The translations under genes were made by a program, and so were the position numbers. A model generated the notes under the pieces. The model saw only the letters and a list, made by a program, of their open reading frames with translations. It was not told the DNA's origin and did no database searches. From Dorea_A sp016295505 (GTDB lineage: Bacteria; Bacillota; Clostridia; Lachnospirales; Lachnospiraceae), in the NCBI RefSeq assembly GCF_039832105.1, contig NZ_JBDOHS010000004.1, positions 124,001-188,000 of the forward strand: a stretch of DNA of 64,000 bases, in the 5' to 3' direction. Shown one piece after another: positions 34,679 to 42,266 of this stretch (positions are counted from its first letter, which is position 1; each line of letters starts with the position of its first letter).

Positions 34679-35323
34679 ATGGCTAAAACAAATACAATTA
34701 TTACTATCGGAAGAGAGTATGGTAGTGCTGGGCGCGAGATTGGATATAAGGTTGCAAAAGACCTTGATATCAAATTATATGATAAAGAGATGTTGGAAAG
34801 AGCAGCAAAAGAAAGCGGAATCTGCGAAGAGCTGTTTCAGACACATGATGAGAAGCCAACAAACAGTTTCCTGTATTCTCTGGTAATGGATTCTTATTCT
34901 CTCGGCTATCCATCTTCAAATTATACGGATATGCCAATCAATCACAAGATCTTTCTTGCTCAATTTGACGCAATTCGTAAAATTGCAGATGAAGGCCCAT
35001 GCATACTTGTAGGAAGATGTGCAGATTATGCACTGGAAGAATACGAAAATGTTCTGAGTGTGTTCATTCATGCAGATATCAATGCAAGGGTCAGAAGAAT
35101 TGCAAGAATCTATGATCTTACGGATGCAAAAGCAAAGGATATTATTCGTAAAACAGACAAAAAGAGAGCCAGCTATTATAACTATTACAGCAACAAAAAA
35201 TGGGGTGCTGCAGAAAGCTATAATATCTGTCTGGACAGTTCGATTCTGGGAATTGACGGAACTGCCGAAGCAATTGAAAAAATAATTGAAATTAAAGAGC
35301 GGGACTGCAGTAAAAAGATCTGA
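34679..35323 (+). CDS. Cytidylate kinase-like family protein
   Basis: A 214-residue P-loop protein of the cytidylate kinase-like (PF13189) family, with TIGREYGSAGREIG forming the nucleotide loop and a helical remainder. It is shorter than true Cmk and the CMP site is not obvious, so the substrate is uncertain. ATG 34679 follows GAGGAG by 10 bases; upstream in-frame codons start in the promoter region and are not used. A strong bidirectional hairpin follows its stop. Confidence 0.82.
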   Translation: MAKTNTIITIGREYGSAGREIGYKVAKDLDIKLYDKEMLERAAKESGICEELFQTHDEKPTNSFLYSLVMDSYSLGYPSSNYTDMPINHKIFLAQFDAIRKIADEGPCILVGRCADYALEEYENVLSVFIHADINARVRRIARIYDLTDAKAKDIIRKTDKKRASYYNYYSNKKWGAAESYNICLDSSILGIDGTAEAIEKIIEIKERDCSKKI

Positions 35324-35350
35324 CGATTACTCTGTCACGCGCGATTCCCA

Positions 35351-35395
35351 CAAGAAAATCCTGAGATATATCAATTTATCTCAGGATTTTCTTTG
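35351..35395. terminator. Bidirectional terminator, 17-base perfect stem
   Basis: The arms AAGAAAATCCTGAGATA and TATCTCAGGATTTTCTT pair exactly across an 8-base loop, with T-rich sequence on both sides. It ends the + gene. On the minus strand the last codons and stop (35371) of the TtcA-like gene lie inside the hairpin. Confidence 0.8.
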
Positions 35396-36129
35396 TGTCG
35401 AACATAAGGAACACGCTCCGGCCACCCGGAAATATTTCCATTTAATATCGCAGTAAACATCCTCTGTTTTGCACCTGGATGCTCTATGTTCAGCTGTTTT
35501 ACAAGCTCCTTGGCATACTGGCGCTTTGTATATCCATCAATCGGACAACGGCTGGTCACAACCGGAAGCTGGTACTTATTCTTAAATCCGATGACCTCTG
35601 CCTCTTCCACAAACATGATCGGACGGATGACTGTAAGATCCATACGGTCCAGATACGTACGCGGAGAGAAAGAGTAAAAGCGGCCTTCGAACAGCATGGA
35701 TAAAATCATGGTTTCTATGATATCATCCTTGTGATGAGCATATGCCACTTTATTACATCCCATCTCTTTTACCACCTGATTTAATGCACCTTTTCTCATC
35801 TTTGCACACAGAGAGCAGGGATTGCTTTCCTTTCGTTCTTCAAATAATATATGTGCAATATCCGTCTTTACGATCTTATAGGGAACTCCAAGCTCTTCGC
35901 ACAGTTTTACGACCGGTGTAAAATCACATTCGCGGTATCCAAGATCCACAGTCACGGCACTGAGTTTAAAATGCTTTGGATAAAATCGCTGCAGACCATG
36001 CATGGCATATAATAGAGTCAGGCTGTCCTTGCCTCCTGAGATTCCAACTGCAATATGATCCCCCTCTTCAATCATCTGATATTCATCAACAGCTTTTCTT
36101 GTATAGCTGAGTAATTTCTGTAGTTTCAT
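35371..36129 (-). CDS. TtcA-like tRNA thiolation protein (ATP-PPase)
   Basis: A 252-residue N-type ATP pyrophosphatase. The PP-loop is GISGGKDSLTLLYA near residue 30 and the CxxC pair NPCSLCAKMRKGAL is near 108, as in TtcA, which makes 2-thiocytidine at tRNA position 32 with an Fe-S cluster. A second cysteine set of TtcA may be represented by SRCPIDG. The start at 36129 (second of two ATG in MKMK) lies 9 bases after AAAGGA. Its 3' end runs into the terminator hairpin. TtcA relatives acting on other tRNA positions are possible. Confidence 0.83.
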   Translation of the reverse strand: MKLQKLLSYTRKAVDEYQMIEEGDHIAVGISGGKDSLTLLYAMHGLQRFYPKHFKLSAVTVDLGYRECDFTPVVKLCEELGVPYKIVKTDIAHILFEERKESNPCSLCAKMRKGALNQVVKEMGCNKVAYAHHKDDIIETMILSMLFEGRFYSFSPRTYLDRMDLTVIRPIMFVEEAEVIGFKNKYQLPVVTSRCPIDGYTKRQYAKELVKQLNIEHPGAKQRMFTAILNGNISGWPERVPYVRHKENPEIN

Positions 36130-36231
36130 TTTCATCTGTCCTTTCGTAATATCCAGACTATATTTTAGCAGAAGCGCACGCCAATGTACATAATATTTTC
36201 TTAATATCGTTTTATGAATTCATGAAGTATG

Positions 36232-36260
36232 TTGATATCATCCGGTAAAACAATTAAGAT
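36232..36260 (+). promoter_or_regulatory. Candidate promoter of the 36306 membrane protein gene
   Basis: TTGATA (36232-36237), a 17-base spacer and TAAGAT (36255-36260) lie 45 bases before the start codon. The 176-base gap is divergent, so the TtcA-like gene must have its own minus-strand promoter in it; TTGGCG/TATAGT with 16-base spacing is the best candidate I see. Confidence 0.5.
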
Positions 36261-36305
36261 AGAAGATAATAAAACGGACAAATAACAGACGGAAAGGATG
36301 ATCCT

Positions 36306-36824
36306 ATGAAGAGATGGATTCATGCTTCTTTGATATTATTTTTACTGATTAGCGTAGTTCTTTTTGATACCACTGTATTTGCAAACTCATCCTGGCAGTG
36401 GATATCAGAAACAAGACCGTTTGACCTCCTTCCCATAGTTGCCGTTGCTACCATTTTTATTGAAACAGCTGCAATCAATTGGGGTGGAAACGTACATCGC
36501 CTTTATAAAGTATTTGGTATGAATATACTGGCAAACATGGTATCTTTTCTTGTACCATATCTTCTGAACTGGGCAGACCAGGTTACACATATGAAATACC
36601 CTGTATTTTCTGATATGATACAATATGATCATATCTATACAGTCGGAACATATTATTTCATTCTGACGTTATTGGCAGAAGGACCGATCATGTACTTTTC
36701 TTTAAAAAAAGATGTGGGAGATACTAGAAAAAAGCGCCTCTTATCTGCAATTATTATCAGTAATCTGATAACCACGATTCTGGTTGCTGTGATTGAACGA
36801 TCTGTCTGTTATGGAATCTGGTAA
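36306..36824 (+). CDS. Unrecognised polytopic membrane protein
   Basis: A 172-residue protein. The N-terminus looks like a signal-anchor (ILFLLISVVLFDTTVFA), followed by hydrophobic segments at about 39-58, 69-89, 112-130 and 141-163, so four or five membrane passes. The loop ETAAINWGGN carries conserved-looking charged and polar residues within membrane-adjacent sequence. I do not recognise the family. It has a good SD (GGAAAGGATGA) and its own promoter, and is convergent with the recombinase gene, so it is a single-gene unit. Function unknown. Confidence 0.75.
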   Translation: MKRWIHASLILFLLISVVLFDTTVFANSSWQWISETRPFDLLPIVAVATIFIETAAINWGGNVHRLYKVFGMNILANMVSFLVPYLLNWADQVTHMKYPVFSDMIQYDHIYTVGTYYFILTLLAEGPIMYFSLKKDVGDTRKKRLLSAIIISNLITTILVAVIERSVCYGIW

Positions 36825-36865
36825 TCATTCCTGTCTCTTTCTGTAGTCATACGCTTATTTTTGAG

Positions 36866-37939
36866 TTATGGTTCCCGAAGATGTACAGCTGTCGCAGCTT
36901 TCCGGCGTCTGTCTTCATCGATTGCTGCATAGTGCTTTTTGGTCGTATTGACATCTTTATGCCCCAGAACATCTGCGACCAGATAAATATCGCCCGTTTC
37001 TTTATACAGAGAGGTACCATAAGTGCTTCTTAATTTATGTGGTGTGATTTTTTTATTCGGTGTTACCTGACGGGCATACTTTTTTACCATGTTTTCAATG
37101 GCTTGGACCCCCATGCGTTTCTTCTGAGAAGACAGGAATAATGCATTTTCATGGCCGGAGAGGGGAGTAATGGATTTCCGGTCACCTTCTATGTAATTAA
37201 TCAGCGCCTCTGCAACTTCTTCACCAAAATATACAACCATCTGTCCACCGCCTTTTCGCGTAACCGTGATACCATTATTTTTAAAATCAACGTCGGTAAG
37301 ATCGAGACCCACACATTCAGAGACTCGGATTCCGGTTCCCAGAAGAAGTGTCAGAATCGCCAGATCACGATCGCGTGTTTTCTTATAATAAGTAAGTGCC
37401 TGACCGGTCAGATGATCACCTGCAGTTTCTACATAATCAAGCAGCATGGCAACTTCATCCGTATCCAGACGAATGATCGCTTTTTCATGGAGCTTTGGCA
37501 TATCCACGAGCAAAGTAGGATTTTTCGAAATCATCTGATGTTTAAAATAATAATTGTAAAAACTGCGTAATGCAGACATTTTTCTGGACAATCCCTTTTC
37601 CCCGTTTGTTATTAGTTCCCCGTCATTTTCACGTGTATATACTTTTAAGTATTCCATGTATTCCTCAATATCCACAGGTTCCAGCCGTTCCAGATCCTGA
37701 AGTGTAAACTGATCCATGGTATAATTCTTGTATACAGGATTATTATCTACTAAATAATGAAAAAAAACCCGGATATCATATGCATAGCTAATGCGGGTCT
37801 TTGCTGAAGATCTTGGTTCAATCGCACGAAAATAATCTTTCGCAAATGGCGGTAATGTTTTCAGAACTTCACGAAGACGTATGGTCTGATCTATACGAGT
37901 CTGTTCATGGTAGGTACGAGTTTTTTGTGTATCAGTCAT
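36866..37939 (-). CDS. Tyrosine recombinase (XerC/D-like integrase)
   Basis: A 357-residue site-specific recombinase with an N-terminal SAM-like core-binding domain (about 45-160) and the catalytic domain. Catalytic residues are visible: Arg in LLLGTGIRVSECVGLDL, His-x-x-Arg in ITPHKLRSTYGT, the second His in LGHKDVNTTKKHY and the Tyr nucleophile in the same motif. Good SD AAGGGGGA. There is no att-like duplication, phage gene or accessory cargo nearby, so it is more likely a resident chromosomal recombinase than a mobile integrase. In B. subtilis the SOS operon next to lexA also encodes a recombinase (YneB, serine type). Confidence 0.88.
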   Translation of the reverse strand: MTDTQKTRTYHEQTRIDQTIRLREVLKTLPPFAKDYFRAIEPRSSAKTRISYAYDIRVFFHYLVDNNPVYKNYTMDQFTLQDLERLEPVDIEEYMEYLKVYTRENDGELITNGEKGLSRKMSALRSFYNYYFKHQMISKNPTLLVDMPKLHEKAIIRLDTDEVAMLLDYVETAGDHLTGQALTYYKKTRDRDLAILTLLLGTGIRVSECVGLDLTDVDFKNNGITVTRKGGGQMVVYFGEEVAEALINYIEGDRKSITPLSGHENALFLSSQKKRMGVQAIENMVKKYARQVTPNKKITPHKLRSTYGTSLYKETGDIYLVADVLGHKDVNTTKKHYAAIDEDRRRKAATAVHLREP

Positions 37940-38051
37940 AAAAAATCCCCCTTAAAAGAAATGTATGAACCCCTTAATTGCATTTATCATACCATATCCT
38001 TCATTTTTCGTCTATATCTTTTGGAAAAATCGGTATTTGTCGTATAGATCT

Positions 38052-38135
38052 ATTTGAAAACCTGCGATTTCACAAGAACGCTTCGACGCTCATTCGCTTA
38101 CCTCAGCTTTTCTTGTGAAATCGCATGATTCAAAT
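38052..38135. repeat. Perfect 16-base inverted repeat with long loop
   Basis: TGCGATTTCACAAGAA (38063-38078) and TTCTTGTGAAATCGCA (38110-38125) pair exactly around a 31-base loop, and outer ATTTGAA/TTCAAAT (38052-38058, 38129-38135) extend the stem. It lies between the recombinase start and the MerR-like gene end, both on the minus strand. No T-run follows the arm on the minus strand, so it is a poor intrinsic terminator. Confidence 0.6.
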
Positions 38136-38145
38136 TTTATATTTT

Positions 38146-39063
38146 CTACAGATGAATGGAATAATCATACTGCAGGAATCTGATTGATAGAATAAACATT
38201 ACGAGTAATACACCTGTAGCAATCAACATGATCACGCTGTTCTTCATCGGCATCCGACCACTTCGTTTCAGGGCTTTTTTCCGATACATAATAAATCCGC
38301 GTATTCCGATGCAGATTGCACATACAACCACGAATTCAATAAGAATCTGTACTACAGACGATCCCAAAAATGCAATTCCAAGACCACAGATTGCAAAAGA
38401 ATTGCCAAGGGCACCAAGTCCGTTTGCACCCCAGTCTCTTCCATAAACCCATAAAAAATCTTTTCCCGTGATTCCTTCAAATATAGTAAGACCAATTCCA
38501 TATAAGATAAAAAATATACCGATTCCTTTCACTACATAGGAGGTAACTACGGCGATATCTGCCTCAGGAGGTGACAGATGCGAAAATGCCACAACAAACA
38601 TTTTTCCGAGTAAAATCCATAATATAAGATAAAGAATACTCTTTCCTAAAAATTTTTTATCAATATCTTCCTTCATAATTTGTTCCAACCTCACTTTCCA
38701 GGTATTTTTATCACCATAAAGTACACTTTCATCGAGATCGGCAACACTGATATCATCCATGATGATTGTTTCACATGTGGCTTTAATTTCTTTTAACTTC
38801 TGCTCTTCCTCCTGCAGTTCATTCAGCCTTTTTTCCATCACCGAACTCAGGGATGTTTTGCCATCCAGAACCTCCTGAATATCCGGAACGGACACATTCA
38901 GAAGCCGCAGTGTTTTTATCTGCTTCAGTCGTCTGACATCTTCATCTGAATATTCCCGATACCCGTTCAGCTTTCTAACCGGGTGGATCAGATTTTCTTT
39001 CTCGTAATATCGGATATTCACACTCTTTATCCCTGTCACCTGCTCTACTTCTTTTATCAGCAT
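38146..39063 (-). CDS. MerR-type regulator fused to a membrane domain
   Basis: A 305-residue protein. The N-terminal MerR winged helix (KEVEQVTGIKSVNIRYYEKENLIHPVRKLNGYREYSDEDVRRLKQI) is followed by a coiled-coil region (about 70-110) and four or five hydrophobic segments (about 140-165, 180-200, 225-250 and 275-295). A DNA-binding domain tethered to a membrane sensor suggests it senses an envelope or membrane signal. The ligand is unknown and no metal-binding Cys cluster is seen. ATG 39063 is 8 bases after GAGAGG; GTG 39072 is in frame but overlaps this site. Its own promoter has a MerR-type 19-base spacer. Confidence 0.8.
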   Translation of the reverse strand: MLIKEVEQVTGIKSVNIRYYEKENLIHPVRKLNGYREYSDEDVRRLKQIKTLRLLNVSVPDIQEVLDGKTSLSSVMEKRLNELQEEEQKLKEIKATCETIIMDDISVADLDESVLYGDKNTWKVRLEQIMKEDIDKKFLGKSILYLILWILLGKMFVVAFSHLSPPEADIAVVTSYVVKGIGIFFILYGIGLTIFEGITGKDFLWVYGRDWGANGLGALGNSFAICGLGIAFLGSSVVQILIEFVVVCAICIGIRGFIMYRKKALKRSGRMPMKNSVIMLIATGVLLVMFILSIRFLQYDYSIHL

Positions 39064-39117
39064 TTGCTTCACCTCTCATAAATTTAAATTCATACGCGTA
39101 TGTCTTTTCTTTCCTAA

Positions 39118-39148
39118 ATCATAGACCCTAAAGTCGCTATAATGTCAA
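39118..39148 (-). promoter_or_regulatory. MerR-type promoter with 19-base spacer and dyad
   Basis: On the minus strand TTGACA (39148-39143) and TATGAT (39123-39118) are separated by 19 bases, the overlong spacing typical of MerR-activated promoters. The spacer contains the interrupted dyad ATAG-N3-CT-N2-AG-N3-CTAT (39140-39121). Autoregulation of the MerR-like gene is the simplest reading. Confidence 0.75.
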
Positions 39149-39184
39149 TTATTTTTTTAATATTTATATATACAAATCTAATTA

Positions 39185-39237
39185 TAAACAAAAAGACAAT
39201 GCCTGAAAAGGAAAATTGTTCCTGAATTCCGGCATTG
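39185..39237 (-). terminator. Terminator downstream of the LysM gene
   Basis: Read on the minus strand, CAATGCC pairs with GGCATTG, with an inner GGAA/TTCC, and is followed by TCTTTTTGTTT. It stands 69 bases after the LysM gene stop, with an additional AT-rich hairpin (39255-39284) in between. Confidence 0.65.
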
Positions 39238-39305
39238 CCATGGGTGAGTATAATATATATAAGATAAAGAATTTTCTTATATATCGGCAGATAGATTCAT
39301 ACATG

Positions 39306-39668
39306 TTATCTAGAATCCGTATCAAAATATGCAATCGTAATAAACTGTCCCTCCTGAATATCATCAGACGTCAGTCCATTAATTTTTTTCAATTCATCAA
39401 TATATTCGGTAACAGAATCATAATTCTCATTCATATATTCTTCTGCAATATTCCATAATGTATCTCCGGAAACAATCTGAATGCTTTTATAATATTTATG
39501 ATCTGCAGTATTAGTATAATCTGTACGATCATGAGCGTCTACAAGACGTGTTCCATAAAATACACTGATTCCCAAAACCAGGATCAAAGCTGTAAAGACA
39601 AGCATCATTCTTTTCAAATATACATCTCTTCTTCTTTTACTAGTTACATGTAATCTGTGTGCATTCAT
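39306..39668 (-). CDS. LysM membrane protein, YneA-like SOS cell-division suppressor
   Basis: A 120-residue protein: a short basic cytoplasmic start, one membrane helix (about 21-41) and an extracellular LysM domain (SIQIVSGDTLWNIAEEYMN ... EGQFITIAY) that binds peptidoglycan. This is the architecture and genomic position of B. subtilis YneA, an SOS-induced division inhibitor divergent from lexA. Strong SD AGGAGG. A consensus promoter with a LexA-like box in its spacer drives it. Function as division suppressor is inferred from architecture and location, not from sequence identity. Confidence 0.82.
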   Translation of the reverse strand: MNAHRLHVTSKRRRDVYLKRMMLVFTALILVLGISVFYGTRLVDAHDRTDYTNTADHKYYKSIQIVSGDTLWNIAEEYMNENYDSVTEYIDELKKINGLTSDDIQEGQFITIAYFDTDSR

Positions 39669-39706
39669 GACAATTCCTCCTCATATGATACTTATATCCC
39701 CTTTTG

Positions 39707-39822
39707 CGAACAATAGTTCTGAACATCTGTTCGCTTCTGTATTTGTATTATATATCCAGAACATGTGTTTGTCAATATAGGAACTGCAAAAAAATCGAAC
39801 ATATTTTCTAAACATTTGTTTG
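39707..39822. promoter_or_regulatory. Array of LexA-box-like sites between the LysM gene and lexA
   Basis: Several 14-base sites resemble the Firmicute SOS box CGAACATATGTTCG: CGAACAATAGTTCT (39707-39720), TGAACATCTGTTCG (39720-39733), AGAACATGTGTTTG (39758-39771), CGAACATATTTTCT (39796-39809, weaker right half) and TAAACATTTGTTTG (39809-39822). Together they cover the promoters of both divergent genes, so LexA is expected to repress both. Confidence 0.8.
39747..39775 (-). promoter_or_regulatory. Consensus promoter of the LysM gene
   Basis: TTGACA (39775-39770), a 17-base spacer and TATAAT (39752-39747), both hexamers perfect. A LexA-like box lies in the spacer and the first two boxes lie just downstream. 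Confidence 0.85.
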
Positions 39823-39848
39823 CGTTTTCAACTTTCCTATGATAAAAT
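39820..39848 (+). promoter_or_regulatory. Probable lexA promoter
   Basis: TTGCGT (39820-39825), 17 bases and TAAAAT (39843-39848) precede the lexA ATG by about 50 bases. The last LexA-like box (39809-39822) overlaps the -35 region, indicating autorepression. Confidence 0.65.
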
Positions 39849-39896
39849 ATTTATATTAAGAATTTCGTATCATATTTGATATACAAGGAGGATTTC

Positions 39897-40514
39897 ATGG
39901 CTCAGGGTAAAATCAGTGCAAAGCAACAGGAAATATTAGAATATATTAAGTCTCAGATTCTGGAAAGAGGTTTTCCGCCTTCTGTTCGTGATATCTGTGA
40001 AGCAGTTCATTTAAAATCCACTTCTTCCGTACATTCTCATCTGGAGACACTGGAAAAGAACGGATATATCCGCAGAGACCCGACTAAGCCCCGTGCAATA
40101 GAGATTCTGGATGATACATTTAATTTTAATCGCCGTGAGATGGTTAACGTTCCGATCGTTGGCCGTGTTGCCGCCGGAGAACCACTTCTTGCAGAGCAGA
40201 ATATTGAAAATTACTTCCCTATTCCAATGGATTATATGCCGAACAATCAGACTTTTATGCTGAAAGTCAGAGGCGACAGTATGATTAATATCGGAATCTA
40301 CGATGGAGATTTTGTACTGGTTGAACAGACCCCGACTGCACGTAACGGTGAAGTTGTCGTTGCACTTGTTGAAGATGGAGCAACTGTAAAACGCTTCTTC
40401 AAAGAAGAAGGTATTTATAGGCTTCAGCCTGAGAACGACGCTTTAGATCCGATTATTGTTTCGGAAGTGCAGATTATGGGAAAGGTTATTGGCGTTTTCC
40501 GTTTTCTGCGTTAA
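39897..40514 (+). CDS. lexA: SOS repressor LexA
   Basis: A 205-residue repressor and self-cleaving protease. It has an N-terminal winged helix (KQQEILEYIKSQILERGFPPSVRDI, HLKSTSSVHSHLETL), the cleavage site Ala93-Gly94 (VAAGEP), catalytic Ser128 in GDSM and Lys165 in ATVKRFF. ATG 39897 is set by AAGGAGG; an upstream frame to 39876 is not used. It is divergent from the LysM gene under LexA-like boxes. A stable hairpin follows its stop. Confidence 0.97.
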   Translation: MAQGKISAKQQEILEYIKSQILERGFPPSVRDICEAVHLKSTSSVHSHLETLEKNGYIRRDPTKPRAIEILDDTFNFNRREMVNVPIVGRVAAGEPLLAEQNIENYFPIPMDYMPNNQTFMLKVRGDSMINIGIYDGDFVLVEQTPTARNGEVVVALVEDGATVKRFFKEEGIYRLQPENDALDPIIVSEVQIMGKVIGVFRFLR

Positions 40515-40540
40515 TTATGTTTGTTGACAAATCACATATA

Positions 40541-40607
40541 AGAATTGCCGCAGAATGCAGCTGCATCATTCAGAGAGCAACAGCGTTCTGCGGCAATTCT
40601 ATTTTTT
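40541..40607. terminator. Bidirectional terminator between lexA and rsfS
   Basis: AGAATTGCCGCAGAA (40541-40555) and TTCTGCGGCAATTCT (40586-40600) form a perfect 15-base stem around a 30-base loop, followed by ATTTTTT. It ends lexA and, in the other direction, the rsfS operon. Confidence 0.8.
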
Positions 40608-40622
40608 AACATATTTTTTATC

Positions 40623-40976
40623 TTATAATTCACTGAGCCTGTCAATTCTTTTTCCATCGTTCCAGATGCGTTCCAGATTATAGAATTCTCTGCTTTCCCG
40701 GTCAAACACATGAACGATCACGTCACCATAATCCATAAGCACCCATGATCCGCCATGTTGTCCCTCGCACTGCTTCTGCTGGAATCCTGCCTGATGCATT
40801 TTTTCACTTACATTATCTACCAGTGCGCTTACCTGGCTGTCACTGGTACCATCTGCTATAACAAAATAGTCTGCGAGAACGGATATGTTTGAAATATCAA
40901 TAATACAGACATCTCTTCCTTTTTTATCTTCCAGTGCCGTAAAAGCGACACGTGCCATTTCCTTTGCCTGATCCAT
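40623..40976 (-). CDS. rsfS: Ribosomal silencing factor RsfS (Iojap)
   Basis: A 117-residue protein that binds L14 on the 50S subunit and blocks subunit joining during starvation. Characteristic segments are VCIIDISNISVLADYFVIADGTSDSQV, the Trp-containing GGSWVLMDYGDVIVHVF and the C-terminal YNLERIW. It is the last gene of the obgE-yhbY-nadD-yqeK-rsfS run, starting 1 base after the yqeK stop with GGGAGG as SD. Confidence 0.95.
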   Translation of the reverse strand: MDQAKEMARVAFTALEDKKGRDVCIIDISNISVLADYFVIADGTSDSQVSALVDNVSEKMHQAGFQQKQCEGQHGGSWVLMDYGDVIVHVFDRESREFYNLERIWNDGKRIDRLSEL

Positions 40977-40977
40977 A

Positions 40978-41562
40978 CTAATCCTCCCTGCCTAATTCTT
41001 TCTTATAATATTCATACGTCATTTGCGTCATCGGATCCACAGATATATTACGGGTATTCAGGTATACCAGAGAATCTTTCAGTATCCTGTACAGACATGC
41101 ATCAATATCTGTGAAAGCAAGCTTGCGAACATCAGCCATATTGGGCAGTTTTTTTCTTCCCGGTTCCATATAATCTGCAATATATACGATTTTTTCCAGG
41201 AGAGACATTCCGGGCCTTCCGGTTGTATGACTTCGAACAGCATCCAGAATCTCCCGCTCTTTGATATGGTATTTTTCTTCTGCTATGAATGCTCCGAGCT
41301 TCGCATGCAATAGACTTGGATTTTTTCGTTCTACCTCGGATACGCCAAGATGATGTTTTTCACACAGCTGGATTTTTTTATCTCCGGGAATGCATTTGGC
41401 ACAGTCATGAAGAAGACCCGCAAGAAGTGCCTGTTCCAGGTCTGCCTCATAGCGCATTGCCATAGCCGCCGACGTGTACATAACTCCGAGAGTATGCTGG
41501 AATCGATCCTTATCCAGTTCTTTTTCAAGTTTTATACGTATCTTTGTAATCTTATCGTCCAT
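40978..41562 (-). CDS. yqeK: YqeK, HD-domain dinucleoside tetraphosphatase
   Basis: A 194-residue HD-domain phosphohydrolase. The metal ligands fit HTLGVMYTSAAM, LLHDCAKC and later His residues (HAKLGAF, SHTTGRPGMS). Members hydrolyse symmetric Ap4A in Firmicutes. It is in the normal position between nadD and rsfS. SD AGAGGAAAAG precedes the ATG. Confidence 0.92.
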   Translation of the reverse strand: MDDKITKIRIKLEKELDKDRFQHTLGVMYTSAAMAMRYEADLEQALLAGLLHDCAKCIPGDKKIQLCEKHHLGVSEVERKNPSLLHAKLGAFIAEEKYHIKEREILDAVRSHTTGRPGMSLLEKIVYIADYMEPGRKKLPNMADVRKLAFTDIDACLYRILKDSLVYLNTRNISVDPMTQMTYEYYKKELGRED

Positions 41563-41594
41563 TTCTTTTCCTCTTTTAATGTTCTGTTAAAGAC

Positions 41595-42227
41595 TCACTT
41601 ACGGAGCAGAATGCATGATCTGTCCTGATATAAGTGATGCTCCGATATATACGTTTCTACTTCTGCCGGAACATAAGAGGCAATGCATCTGCCCTCTTTT
41701 ACTTCTTCCCTGAGTTCATGAGATGAAACTTTGACAGGGGAAGTCGCAAAGAGCTCTATTCTGGCATCATACTTTTCCCTCAGATACCGGATCTGAGTAT
41801 TCATCTTTTCTACTGTATTTATATCATCCCGGTACGTTGCCAAAACAGTACAGGTACGAAAGAATCGTTCCGGATATCTCCATGACTCAATAGTAAATAA
41901 AGAATCCGCTCCTAAGATAAAGTAAAACGCATCACCCGGATGTGCTTTTGTCAGGTATTCCATCGTACTGTAAGAATAAGAAATCTTTGTACGTTCTGCC
42001 TCGTATAACTCTATCTTGAACTGCGGGAAAGGCCGAATTGCAAGTTCTGTCATACGAATCCGGTCTTCCACCTCCGATTCCATGGAAGAAGACTTCTTAT
42101 GCGGAGGATTTCCATTTGGCATAAACCATACCTGATCCAGATCAAATGATTCATATGCGGCCTGTCCCAGCATCAGGTGCCCGTTGTGTATCGGATCAAA
42201 GGTTCCGCCCATAATTCCAGTCTTCAT
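41595..42227 (-). CDS. nadD: Nicotinate-nucleotide adenylyltransferase NadD
   Basis: A 210-residue nucleotidyltransferase that makes deamido-NAD in NAD synthesis. GIMGGTFDPIHNGHLMLG is the conserved nucleotide-binding N-terminus, and the C-terminal VSSHELREEVKEGR segment carries the ISSTxxR-type motif in slightly altered form (KVSSHELR). The start is ATG 42227 because GGAGGG lies 5 bases before it. It is 32 bases upstream of yqeK and 40 downstream of yhbY. Confidence 0.95.
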   Translation of the reverse strand: MKTGIMGGTFDPIHNGHLMLGQAAYESFDLDQVWFMPNGNPPHKKSSSMESEVEDRIRMTELAIRPFPQFKIELYEAERTKISYSYSTMEYLTKAHPGDAFYFILGADSLFTIESWRYPERFFRTCTVLATYRDDINTVEKMNTQIRYLREKYDARIELFATSPVKVSSHELREEVKEGRCIASYVPAEVETYISEHHLYQDRSCILLRK

Positions 42228-42266
42228 AACACCCTCCATCTCTGCATTGCTGTTTCCGTTCCATAA

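Noticed and set aside
36866..37939. Prophage or integrative element around the tyrosine recombinase
   Set aside because: Flanking genes are core, no att duplication, tRNA target, or cargo is visible, and codon use matches the neighbours.
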